From Euperipatoides rowelli (taxonomy: Eukaryota > Onychophora > Udeonychophora > Euonychophora > Peripatopsidae), in the NCBI GenBank assembly GCA_003024985.2, contig PXIH01S0000994.1: DNA of 10,204 nucleotides, one strand, 5' to 3'. Shown in pieces: positions 1 through 7,917 of the stretch. Within the stretch, counting starts at the first letter, position 1. The number at the start of each line of letters is the position of its first letter. The position numbers and the translations under genes were made by a program. The notes below the pieces were generated by a model. The model saw only the letters and a program-made list of their open reading frames with translations. It did no database searches and was not told where the DNA came from.

Positions 1-1480
1 ACTCTGTTGGAAAAAAACTTTTGGCGCAACAATAGTCTAGATCTATTAACTCTTAACTTGAATTTATGTCCCCTAGTTCTACTGTCTTATTTATTAATTT
101 TTGAATGGGCACAATGCAATTATTTTTTAATATCAAAAGGAAATATTTTATTGATAAATTTAAAATTTTTAACATTATAAGTTCTTTCAAGAATAACTTC
201 AATTTTTATAAAATGCAGTATTAGAATCACTTTTGAAATGAATATAAATAAAACCCATTTTGTTTTATTATTATATAATAAATACCCCTTGAACTGTAAC
301 CATACTCTCTAGAGACACTATAATATATATATTTTAGGGGACATCACCGTTTTGCTGTATCCTACCAGAGTTAGTTAGTTCTTCAATACAAAACATTTTA
401 TCAAATGATAAAAGTCTATAACGTTAATTAGACAAAAAAATTTTTTTTTTTAAACCATTGAAAATAAAAAGTCAATTTAAAGACTATTTTGGATAGGGTG
501 AACCAACTCCTTTGAGTCCCATTATTTGTTTTTTATTATCGTTGAGCTTTTTCTACCAATTGTAGCAAAAGTAATTTCCTTTTTTTAACAAAGAATAAAA
601 TAAAATAAATAAAAACTTAATTAAACTGTTTAAGCAATAAAATTTTATAGACTAAAAAGAAGCAAGATTAAGTTTATGACTACTACTGTTATTTTAGTTC
701 ATTTTTACACTACTCAAATTCTATTGTCAACCTTCGTGTTAAATGGTTTCTTTAATTTCACATTGGTTAATAATTAAAAATTGTAAATGGGCTTTTATTA
801 AAAACAAGTATTGACTCGTAGTACCATCTTGTTCTGTTCACAAACTAAATCTTATTCAACAAATAAAGTAGCTTTTATGTCAGTTTATTCCATTGAAAAC
901 TTTGTAGATTAATGTTTTTTTCTCTTGATAAGGAAATTAACCATTTTCGTTCTACACTGTTGCTTTAATCATAACCATGAATTTATTTTCAAAATCATCT
1001 TTATTTTAATGTTATGAGTCCCTTATTCTTCATAAATTAAATTAAAAGTCGTCTTTTATCTAGAATTTTGTTTCAGCTAAATTAAATAAAAGAATTAAAT
1101 AGGATGGGAAAAGTTGAATTTAATTCATCATCATTAATTAGAATTTGAGAGGTGTCTAGAGATGAGGTATATAGAGTTTCTTTTTTTAGGGGTGGGAGGG
1201 AGGACTCAAATTTGCCATCACCATTATATTTTTATGTCCAATGGCTTGGAGGCAAGAAAAGGGTTAAGGTTAATTTATACATCTTCAAACAGGTCTCCAC
1301 TCCCTTTTGATCCGTCTCTTAAACAAAGATGTGTGCATAAATTTGTTTATAGTTTTCTGCAGGGTTGGGTCTGTAATCAATGAAATTGCTTTATACAATA
1401 GCCAATCATATTCCTCGTCTTATTTCCAACAGTCTTTATGAATTCCAATAAACGTCTAGTATTGTGTAAAATATTTTATT
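1..1480. other. Gene-free A+T-rich stretch
   Basis: I see no gene, RNA gene or recognisable transposon end here. The stretch is A+T-rich with frequent stop codons in all frames. An A7 run directly followed by a T11 run lies at 434-451, the sort of sequence that bends DNA or pairs with itself. The one frame of note, 1162-1383 (73 codons), crosses a short G-rich segment at 1189-1203 and shows no domain, so I treat it as chance. Confidence 0.7.
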
Positions 1481-1490
1481 TTTACTNAAG

Positions 1491-1584
1491 GCATATGCTG
1501 AAGTGTACAGGTTCACGCCTCGGCTTGGACAGTTACGGAACGTTTTTTTCCCTAGCTGTAACAGCTCGCTTTGGGTTTTTCCAA
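1491..1584 (+). other. Possible small internal exon or conserved CpG-bearing segment
   Basis: This 94-base segment stands out from its surroundings by having five CpG dinucleotides and higher G+C. On the left it is preceded by a T-rich tract ending in AAG (AG at 1489-1490), which resembles a 3' splice site. On the right CCAA is followed by GTAAGA (GT at 1585-1586), a good match to a 5' splice donor. Two of the three forward frames stay open across the whole segment: the frame starting at 1491, and the one starting at 1492, which contains an ATG at 1495 and reads on to a TAA shortly after the donor. I do not recognise either peptide. An N lies at 1486, inside the acceptor tract. It could equally be part of an old repeat. 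The exon reading is inference from splice-like signals and composition only. Confidence 0.25.
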
Positions 1585-1649
1585 GTAAGATGCCCTTGTT
1601 AACATATTAGGAACCTGTTTCTGGTGTATTTAATTTGATTAATCTCAAA

Positions 1650-1693
1650 AAAAAATACATCTCTTCTCCCGTTGGAGAGGAGATTTATTTTTT
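1650..1693. repeat. Long hairpin (inverted repeat), 4-base loop
   Basis: The core arms are 1659-1669 (atctcttctcc) and 1674-1684 (ggagaggagat) around the loop CGTT. They pair over 11 positions, one of them a G-T wobble. After one C/T mismatch (1658 and 1685) the pairing continues as TA against TA and an A run against a T run out to about 1650 and 1693. The full stem is about 19-20 pairs. It resembles a bacterial terminator in shape, but nothing else here is bacterial and no gene precedes it. It lies between the possible exon and the first dispersed-repeat copy. Confidence 0.6.
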
Positions 1694-1708
1694 ATAAGAA
1701 AAAAACCC

Positions 1709-1817
1709 ATAAAAACAGAAATGCCGTATCTTGTATGCAAATTAACAACTAATGAAATAAACAAGATGCCACCTCAAAGCCTAAAGAAATCAGAGTAATC
1801 TTCAATTGTGTTAATTC
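1709..1817 (+). repeat. Dispersed repeat, copy 1 (uninterrupted)
   Basis: This segment matches the sequence at 8876-8955 and 9379-9414 in the same orientation. Block 1 (1709-1744 against 8876-8911) differs at 4 of 36 positions and includes the identical 16-mer tcttgtatgcaaatta. Block 2 (1754-1779 against 8928-8953) differs at 1 of 26. Block 3 (1782-1817 against 9379-9414) shares tcagagtaat and gttaattc with small gaps. Copy 1 has no insertion between blocks 2 and 3, only two bases (CC). No coding potential is visible. The family is unknown to me; a non-autonomous transposon is the simplest reading. Confidence 0.75.
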
Positions 1818-1991
1818 AAGGGTGCAAGTTTTAAGCCTCTGCAATTCACAGTACAATCAATATATCTTGAACAGGCATTATATTATAGCACATATTTGCT
1901 GAATCACTAAAGACAACTAAGTTTGTACATGTGACCATATGCAAACTTATAACGTTTCAACACCAATCTTAAAACTAAAAGCAATTATATG

Positions 1992-1999
1992 ATGTAGAG
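1992..1999. repeat. Left 8-bp target-site duplication of the hAT-like element
   Basis: The sequence atgtagag abuts the left terminus at 2000 and matches the right flank atgtagac at 7 of 8 positions. Confidence 0.55.
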
Positions 2000-2707
2000 T
2001 AGAGGTTCCTAAACTTTCAGAGAAACAAATACTCAGTGCTCCCTCTCCCTAGAAATCTACTTCGTTTAAGTGAACACACAAAGATGTAGTGATGTATTTA
2101 CGTTCTTTTATGTATCTATATTTCTACCTACATCCTACAACATAGCAAATAAAGACGTTGTTATAAATAAGACACCTTGAAGCTTGAAATTATAAAATTA
2201 ATTTTTAAAATAAACCATAGTAACATTCACTTTACACACAGAAAATTAAGATAATGAAGGATATTAAAATAAATAACATGAATAACATTAAAAATCATCC
2301 TAATGAGAAGGATGAAAGTGGTGTATAAGTTTATTCGTATACAATTTTAAATAATTTATTAGGCCACCTGATAGTAAAAATTTCATAAATCATTTAAATG
2401 TGTTATAAAGAAAAAAAGAAATAATTAAAAGGTTAGACGTGTCAGCGAACTTGACCAATGATCGTAATATAAACTTATATTTCGTGTGTTTATTTGGAAA
2501 ATAAAATAATCACTATGAATTTAAATTTGTTACACAACAGATGAAACATGTAGGTACAAACGTTTTTCAAATTTTTCTCTCTCTTCTTTCTTTATGCTTC
2601 AACCACCACCTTATTTTTATTCAACACCCTCCCATTTTGTCTGAGGCTACTAACACTCCCTGGATAGTTTGAACGCCCCCAAGTACATCCCACTTTGGGA
2701 AACTTTG
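2000..2707. mobile_element. Decayed non-autonomous hAT-like DNA transposon
   Basis: The left end reads tagaggttcctaaacttt (2000-2017), close to the CAGNGGTTCCCAAACTTT type of terminus known from many animal hAT elements. The right end, ccactttgggaaactttg (2690-2707), is an imperfect inverted counterpart matching the left at 11 of 18 positions. The 8 bases outside the left end (1992-1999, atgtagag) and outside the right end (2708-2715, atgtagac) agree at 7 of 8, which fits the 8-bp target duplication of hAT elements. C-rich segments just inside each end (around 2038-2050 and 2674-2690) are also usual for these repeats. The interior is A+T-rich with no transposase frame, so it would have depended on an enzyme made elsewhere. 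The weak terminal similarity indicates an old copy. Confidence 0.6.
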
Positions 2708-2715
2708 ATGTAGAC
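2708..2715. repeat. Right 8-bp target-site duplication of the hAT-like element
   Basis: The sequence atgtagac follows the right terminus at 2707 and differs from the left flank only at the last base. Confidence 0.55.
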
Positions 2716-3464
2716 CAACACACTAACTGTGGCTAATAAAAACAATACTTCAAAATCAAGGAAAAGGAACTCCACTTAAAATTTACGTCAGCAGTGAAGA
2801 ATGATATTCTCATTTAGAAATACAATAACTTTGCTTGAATTATTTATTACATCAACAACAACAAACTTTATATGGAACGTGTTCAATAAGAATGCAAGAC
2901 TGAGGGAACTTGGCTGTGTTTGTGATTTAAGATTGTACTTCAAACTTGGTTCGGAAAGCAATTCATTTGTGAGATTAAACAGCAGAGAAAAAAACAGAAG
3001 CTAAACTGATACATATACTGTTTTAAGGGAGCTCGTTAAAGATTAAATAACACAATTAGGGCTAAAACACTAGAATCAAATCCACCATTCATACTTCGTT
3101 ACAGACAGTGACATGTCAATACAAAGATAGATGAGCATCTGTGTGGTGATTGGTAAAAATAATAATTCACATAAATTTAATGATCCATCATAAATTTCAT
3201 AGCTGAGACATACTATTACTGTCTCACAGCATGGGTTTTTGCTGAAATATAATACAGCTTGAAAAAGAAGTGATTTGGTAACTTTTAATAAATATTCTTT
3301 TTGTTTTAATCAAGCCTTCAATTATTACTACAGTGACATGTGTAGCACACATAGCTAAATCTAATATTATATAAAGAAGAAAGTTTATTTGTTACAAGTT
3401 TGTGATCATTTTGAATAAGCAATTTAGCATACTTCCCAAAATAGCACAAACTTGAAATTTGGNA
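2716..3464. other. Gene-free stretch with small hairpins
   Basis: No gene is supported. A frame at 2801-3004 (67 codons) shows no domain and I treat it as chance. Two small inverted repeats are visible: tgagaca at 3204-3210 with tgtctca at 3220-3226 (9-base loop), and atgtgt at 3338-3343 with acacat at 3347-3352 (3-base loop). The 11-mer cagtgacatgt occurs near both 3107 and 3331. None of these is large enough to assign a role. Confidence 0.6.
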
Positions 3465-3598
3465 AGAGCAAACGGATAGGTCTGCACTAACTAAATCAGT
3501 TGGGACAAAAACAACAGTGTGCTGCCCTCTACTGAGAAAATCTAAGATATGATTGGTTTAATGGCTAACAAGATGGAGAGCAAACGGATGGGTCTACA
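3465..3598. repeat. 22-bp direct repeats flanking about 90 bp
   Basis: The segments 3465-3486 and 3577-3598 are 22-base direct repeats with two differences. They share the core agagcaaacggat and then the segment ggtct. The 90 bases between them include ctgccctctactgagaaaa, a kind of motif I associate with dispersed repeats of marine invertebrates, though this is memory only. The arrangement could be a long target duplication around a short insert, or two units of one repeat family. No poly(A) tail or tRNA box is seen in the insert. An N lies at 3463, directly before the first copy. Confidence 0.6.
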
Positions 3599-3636
3599 TA
3601 AAAGTTGAATTTTTCCTATAATTTCACATGATGGAT

Positions 3637-3675
3637 TGCTGCATGCTTTTTAATTGCTCATGCCTGATGGCAGCA
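3637..3675. repeat. Small inverted repeat
   Basis: The 6-base arms tgctgc (3637-3642) and gcagca (3670-3675) are separated by 27 bases. This is weak and may be chance, though the patch is richer in G+C than its flanks. Confidence 0.35.
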
Positions 3676-3797
3676 GTATATGTGATATAACGGAGAGCTA
3701 TTTTGTTTATTATCGTCTTTGTTTGTCTTGACCATAAAATGTTTAAAATAATAAAAAAAGTGATTAAAAAATAAACTAAATTTTTCAGCAATTCACT

Positions 3798-3807
3798 CCC
3801 CCCCCCC
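3798..3807. repeat. C10 homopolymer run
   Basis: Ten consecutive C lie in a pyrimidine tract that continues as tcccc. On the minus strand it is a G run next to another G4 run. Length in the source DNA is uncertain, since such runs are prone to slippage and miscalling. Confidence 0.9.
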
Positions 3808-3952
3808 TCCCCTGCAATTTGAAAAGGGTTTAATTTTCAGATATTTTTATAGAATCTAAAACATTTTTGTCTGACAAGGTGGTCTTGACACAATGCTACC
3901 ATCTAATCCAACCTTGACATATCTATCCCAGTTGTAGGGCATGATTAGTTTC

Positions 3953-3985
3953 GAGTTCGAATCCAGGTAGTAAAAAAAAAAAAAA
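3953..3985 (+). mobile_element. 3' end of a probable tRNA-derived SINE
   Basis: The segment gagttcgaatcc (3953-3964) closely matches the RNA polymerase III B box (GGTTCGANTCC). It is followed by agg and, after a few bases, a run of 14 A (3972-3985), the usual layout of a tRNA-derived SINE tail or a tailed tRNA pseudogene. I could not find a convincing A box at the expected distance upstream (around 3905-3925), and the T arm does not pair well, so the 5' part is decayed or absent. This is not a functional tRNA gene. The element's 5' limit cannot be set. Confidence 0.5.
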
Positions 3986-5010
3986 GAATTTAAAATATTG
4001 TAAAACCTTTAAATCTACGGTGGAAAAAGAAATTCTGCTTCAAGAAAGGATTTTAATATTTTACATCCATGCAAATATCTCTTAACTCAAGAAAAACAAA
4101 TAGTCAATTTTATGATGCGTTTTGTTTTGCAAGCTAGACAATGTGCCAACTGATGTAAATTTTTTGACTTTCCTCTTCAATGCAACAGATGTGCACTATG
4201 TGTCAATATCTTCCAATTTCCCAAGCATCTTTCCTTTCTCTCTCTTCTTTTTCTTGCCATGAGACAATGTTTTTTTTGAATCATACAAGGAAGCAACTTA
4301 CTCCACTGCACTTCTATAGAACATTTTCTTCCAATCTTCTCTTTCTCAAAAAAATAAAAAAAAATAAATGAAAATTCCAACAATAGCCTTAGTTAAAACC
4401 CTCTCTAGGCAGAGAGAAAAAAAAAACTCTAGAATATTTTAATTCAACTTGCATAATAATAAAAGATCACAACAAATATCTGATAAATGGCTAAAAATAT
4501 TGTCCGTTTTAATTCTAAAATATAAAACTCATTTTTTTGAGATCCAAATGTGTATTTTAAATCAATAATTTTCACATGTTTATTTATAATTAGTTAATTA
4601 TAACCTATTTACATAAAATATTATCATCATGTGACTGAAGAAAATTATAATATAAAATCACTTTATACTGTAATGTTAAATAAATATCATTGCTCCGAAA
4701 TTACTCAAACTTTTGACTATATATTAACTCAAGGAAAACAGAAGATACTTAAATTAACCTACGAGCGGTCGCACTGTCGTAAATCTTACAACAAATTCAA
4801 TGTTTTATCAAATGTGTCTATGTGTATTGTCTTGTGGGTTTATCTCCGCCTTCTATTCCTAAAACTAACTCCCCACTACAATATTGGTAGGTTTTTACTA
4901 TGCACATAGCCCATTTTATAGTTATTTTTTAGAATTATATGTNACTTGATATTTGGCATGGGGGTAGGTTCCATAGTGTAGACAATAGAAATAAAGTTTT
5001 GGATTTTTTG
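3986..5010. other. Gene-free A+T-rich stretch
   Basis: No gene is supported. Overlapping frames of 63-68 codons on both strands at 4177-4383 and a 92-codon frame at 4631-4909, which opens with GTG, carry no recognisable domain. A hairpin ctctct (4401-4406) and agagag (4411-4416) with loop aggc is followed by a run of ten or more A. A small CpG cluster (four CpG) lies at about 4761-4781. Confidence 0.6.
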
Positions 5011-5027
5011 GGGTGGAGGGGGGGGGG
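5011..5027 (+). repeat. G-rich tract with G10 run
   Basis: The tract runs gggtgga followed by ten G (5018-5027), preceded by T and G runs. It has enough G to form a quadruplex but the loops would be single bases taken from the homopolymer. It lies 21 bases before the Helitron-like hairpin. Confidence 0.7.
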
Positions 5028-5047
5028 AGGATAACTGTGCAATGGAC

Positions 5048-5077
5048 ACCTGGGCAATGCCAGGTACGAAAGCTTGT
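5048..5077 (+). mobile_element. Possible Helitron 3' terminus
   Basis: A hairpin with arms acctgg (5048-5053) and ccaggt (5060-5065) around a short G+C-containing loop is followed after seven bases by CTTG and then T (5073-5077). Helitrons end in a short G+C-rich hairpin several bases before a CTRR terminus and insert 5' of a T. This site fits except that the third base is T where a purine is expected. The phrase gggcaatgccaggta also resembles repeat ends I recall from other invertebrate genomes. The 5' end (TC...) cannot be located by eye, so the element's extent is unknown. It could be another fold-back repeat. Confidence 0.35.
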
Positions 5078-6334
5078 TAACTATATTGTGTTTATACTAG
5101 GATGATACACCCAATAGCACATCATATTTGCTGATCTGAAACAATGTGAGAGACATCCACACAATTAAAAGAAAGCACAAACATATTTGTCACAGACATC
5201 CTCCTCAAGCTGAGTAAGAAAAATGCATGTCAATAATTTCCACATTAACAGTGGCATAATATCACTTTTACTAAACTGGTTATCATTTGTAGCAAGGGCC
5301 AGGCCTAAAGTGGTGGGGGGAATTTGATCTAATTAAATATTCATTTGACTAGCCAAATCAATATTTGCTTCACCCTCTAATACTATCTGATTGCTGCCCA
5401 ATATCAGGCAAACTATACTATCCCCAGATTGTGACCACATTTATTATTTAATTATTCAAAATAAAATAGCCTAGGCAGCTTAATTTAATATGTGGGTTAT
5501 TAATCAGTGATCATTAGATTGTTTTGAATTTAATTTTATCTTTCTTTAACACAAGAATATAATGTATTAAATATAGATGCAAGAGTGGACTCATAAAAAT
5601 AGGATAAATGATCTCAAAATAACAAAATAATAATTTGAAGCCAAATTAAACAAATATAAAATCACTATTTTATTAAATACGCATAATTACCTATTTCTTT
5701 TTTGTAATTATTTATTTTCTTTCCTTTAAAATTTCTTTTCCTATTTGTCAAAATTAACTTTTTTAGAATGCAACATTTTTTCTTATAAAAACTTTTGGTG
5801 TATGACATAAAATTAACAGTGTCTTTACTTAAATGGAATAATTACATACATGAGTAAATTTCGCTTCAATATCAACCAGGATTATATCTGATTAAACATA
5901 AAAATATTTAATTTCAATAATTTTGACAGAATAATTGCAAAATGTGGATTAGCACTTAAGCATAAATAATTTATTTGTTAGGATTAAATTCATTACAATC
6001 CATAGTTTGCGTAATTCAATTTTAACAGTTAAATTCAATATAGAAATTGATGAAGAATCAGAGGCGTATTGATGTTATGTCGCACCCTGGTCTAGCTTGA
6101 TTAAAAGCACCACTCTGACCATATATTTGTTCTAAATATATATAAGCAAAAAAAAATTAATTTTAAAAAGTGAGATATTTATTATTAATTTTAAATTCAT
6201 TTAAGGTACATACTTTGTTAATTCAAATTTATTTTTCATGCTTTCATCAAGGCAAATTGGTCCATTATATCAGAAAAATTATATATATTATTTTGTTACC
6301 ATGAATTTAATAACTTTCATTGGAGTTTTTTTTT
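5078..6334. other. Gene-free A+T-rich stretch
   Basis: I see no gene and no clear transposon end. A slightly G+C-richer patch occurs at 5294-5330 (gggccaggcct followed by a G6 run) and another at 6060-6120. These may be repeat remnants, but they give nothing to identify them. Confidence 0.6.
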
Positions 6335-6430
6335 TCCAGTCAATTTTGTGCCCCTTCCTCTTCCACACACACACACTTAGGGCCCTTGGTTAATGCCCAT
6401 ACTGTCCACTCCTCACTAAGCCTCAGCAAA
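6335..6430. other. G+C-richer patch, probable repeat remnant
   Basis: After a T10 run ending in ccag there is a C-rich segment (gccccttcctcttcc), a short CA microsatellite, then agggccctt and several C-rich short words. The composition differs sharply from the flanks. The T-run plus CAG looks like a 3' splice site, but no matching donor or coding frame follows. A 62-codon minus-strand frame at 6340-6528 has no recognisable domain. A decayed repeat is the most likely reading. Confidence 0.3.
6364..6376. repeat. Short CA microsatellite
   Basis: Six CA units plus a final C. Confidence 0.9.
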
Positions 6431-6717
6431 GAATAATATTTGTAGCATAAGTGATTATCAACATGCAGGTTACACATAGATAGAAATAACAGGTGCTTAT
6501 AACAGATGCTCAATTGTGTTAAATTCATATTACAAAGTTTTTAAGAAAAAATATGAAGAAAACTTTATTACAATAATTAATATCACTTAATATGGAAAGA
6601 CAAAATACACAGAAAAAAAAGAGCTTATACAAAAAAGATAACTGTATATTTTAAAAATAAAATTATTGCAATGAGTGATTGAAACACTATAAAATACAAT
6701 TAAATATTAGGATTTAC

Positions 6718-6736
6718 AAAAAAAAAAAAAAAAAAA
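6718..6736. repeat. A19 homopolymer run
   Basis: Nineteen consecutive A. It could be the tail of an old retroposon, but no B box or other source signature is visible directly upstream, so it is listed only as a simple repeat. Confidence 0.85.
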
Positions 6737-6907
6737 CTTCCAATTAAAAGTTTGANAATTAATATGATTAAACAATAAGATCAGATATACTGTATTACAG
6801 ATTAACATAATAAAAATCACATATTTTCATTTGAATATTTTGAAACATATGTTCTCTCATTAAGAGATTTATATTTTTAAACGTTTCTAAAATTATTTTT
6901 AGGAATA

Positions 6908-6947
6908 GGGGGAGGTATGGGGGAAAGGGGTCTTAGGGGAGGAGGGG
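6908..6947 (+). other. G-quadruplex-type motif
   Basis: Five runs of four or five G (6908-6912, 6919-6923, 6927-6930, 6936-6939, 6944-6947) are separated by loops of 6, 3, 5 and 4 bases, which satisfies the standard pattern of four G3+ runs with loops of 1-7. The last G run also pairs with a C run: ggggat (6944-6949) and atcccc (6956-6961) form a hairpin with a 6-base loop, so the two folds would compete. It is a strong exception in this A+T-rich window. No promoter or gene is seen nearby. Confidence 0.6.
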
Positions 6948-7086
6948 ATATCTAAATCCCCCGTATATTTAAATTCACAAGAGGCCTTTCAGCTAGTCTT
7001 TCATAATACAGGAGTTATTGAATTTTAGTTACAATTTTAACCAATAGATGACGTGAGTCTATTTCTGTCATGTATCACATGACACA

Positions 7087-7209
7087 TACAGTAGGCTACA
7101 TAAGAATTTTACTGTATTTAGGGCATTTGATCCAGGGTAGTTTCAATTCTTAATCAGTTTTTTTTCTTCTTCTCCATTTTAAGTATTTACAGTATGTAGG
7201 CCTACTGTA
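7087..7209. mobile_element. Tc1/mariner-type MITE with TA flanks
   Basis: The left end TA-CAGTAGGCTACATA (7087-7102) and the reverse complement of the right end, TA-CAGTAGGCCTACATA (7193-7209), agree over 16 of 17 positions with a single one-base gap. The CAGT start and the flanking TA on both sides fit the Tc1/mariner superfamily, which duplicates TA on insertion. Excluding TA, the element is 119 bp (7089-7207) and has no coding capacity. The right end also contains a self-complementary hairpin, ttacagta (7187-7194) with tactgtaa (7203-7210). High terminal similarity suggests a younger insertion than the hAT-like copy at 2000-2707. Confidence 0.6.
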
Positions 7210-7608
7210 ACATATTTTTTTTTATTAAATTTTCATAACTCTTAAATACTTTTATTAGCTTAAACACAATTATAAAATCTACTTAACCGTTCCTGGTATT
7301 TCTATTATAAATGTATTTCTAATAAGCAAATTTAATTAATAAATACTATAAATAGACAGCAAATTGAATAAAAAGCAGTTTATTTAATTAGCAAGGTAAA
7401 ACTACAGTATTTATTAATGAAATCATATAAGCAGTGCTAAATTAAGTCAAACAATAGTTTTTGAACCATGTCAAATCAAAAGTGATGACAAATTTAAAGT
7501 TTTTTTTAAAGATTCGGACAAATTATAAAACTCTACTTCTATTTCTCCAAAGAGAAAAACTACAGAAAAATTAACATTTATCAGTGTCCTACATTTCTAG
7601 ATGACTTA
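7210..7608. other. Gene-free A+T-rich stretch
   Basis: I see no gene, repeat end or notable fold here beyond short A and T runs. Confidence 0.6.
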
Positions 7609-7671
7609 ATAAAAAAATCAGTCATCCCAGGATTTAAAACTTTTTTGAATCTTTTTAACTGATTTTTTTAT
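7609..7671. repeat. Nested inverted repeat (hairpin)
   Basis: Perfect 14-base arms ataaaaaaatcagt (7609-7622) and its complement (7658-7671) enclose 35 bases. Inside, gatttaaaa (7631-7639) pairs with ttttgaatc (7643-7651) with one wobble, giving a second stem. It may be a small fold-back element. A minus-strand frame at 7655-7891 overlaps its right arm but has no recognisable domain. Confidence 0.6.
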
Positions 7672-7917
7672 AAAATGAATCTATGTTCTGGAAAAAATAT
7701 ATCAACACTGCTAATATTCTTTTAAGTTTATTATGAAAAAAATAATAAAAGGTACATGGAAATGCTTTTACAGTACAACAAAGTAAATTTCTATATCTTG
7801 TCAAAATAACTTTGTCAAATTCTAACTGTTTATGGCAGAAGAGTACCAATAGGCATCCAGAGAAACAATGGTTTATTTGAACACAGTACACTTAAAATAA
7901 TTTGCTAAACCCATACC

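Noticed and set aside
20-28. E2F-like site (ttttggcgc)
   Set aside because: One short match with no gene or promoter nearby is expected by chance.
1162-1383. 73-codon open frame with an ATG start
   Set aside because: No recognisable motif, and a run of low-complexity and G-rich sequence near its start. Nothing around it suggests a gene.
1650-1693. Bacterial rho-independent terminator
   Set aside because: The fold fits, but the window has no bacterial genes or ribosome binding sites and its repeats are of animal type.
1817-1852. A further hAT-like end (caagggtgcaagttttaag) at the right border of copy 1
   Set aside because: It only loosely resembles the terminus at 8956, with several gaps needed, and no partner end or target duplication was found.
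3953-3964. A functional tRNA gene at the B box
   Set aside because: No A box, no acceptor-stem pairing and no anticodon arm could be found; the poly(A) tail points to a retroposed copy.
4177-4383. Overlapping open frames on both strands
   Set aside because: Both derive from the same T-rich and A-rich low-complexity DNA; neither peptide shows a family signature.
4631-4909. 92-codon open frame, the longest in the window
   Set aside because: It opens with GTG, has no domain or signal I recognise, mixed composition and no start context. A frame of this length is expected by chance in 10 kb.
7655-7891. 78-codon minus-strand frame with hydrophobic stretches
   Set aside because: Hydrophobicity follows from T-rich codons in A+T-rich DNA, and the frame runs into the arm of a hairpin.
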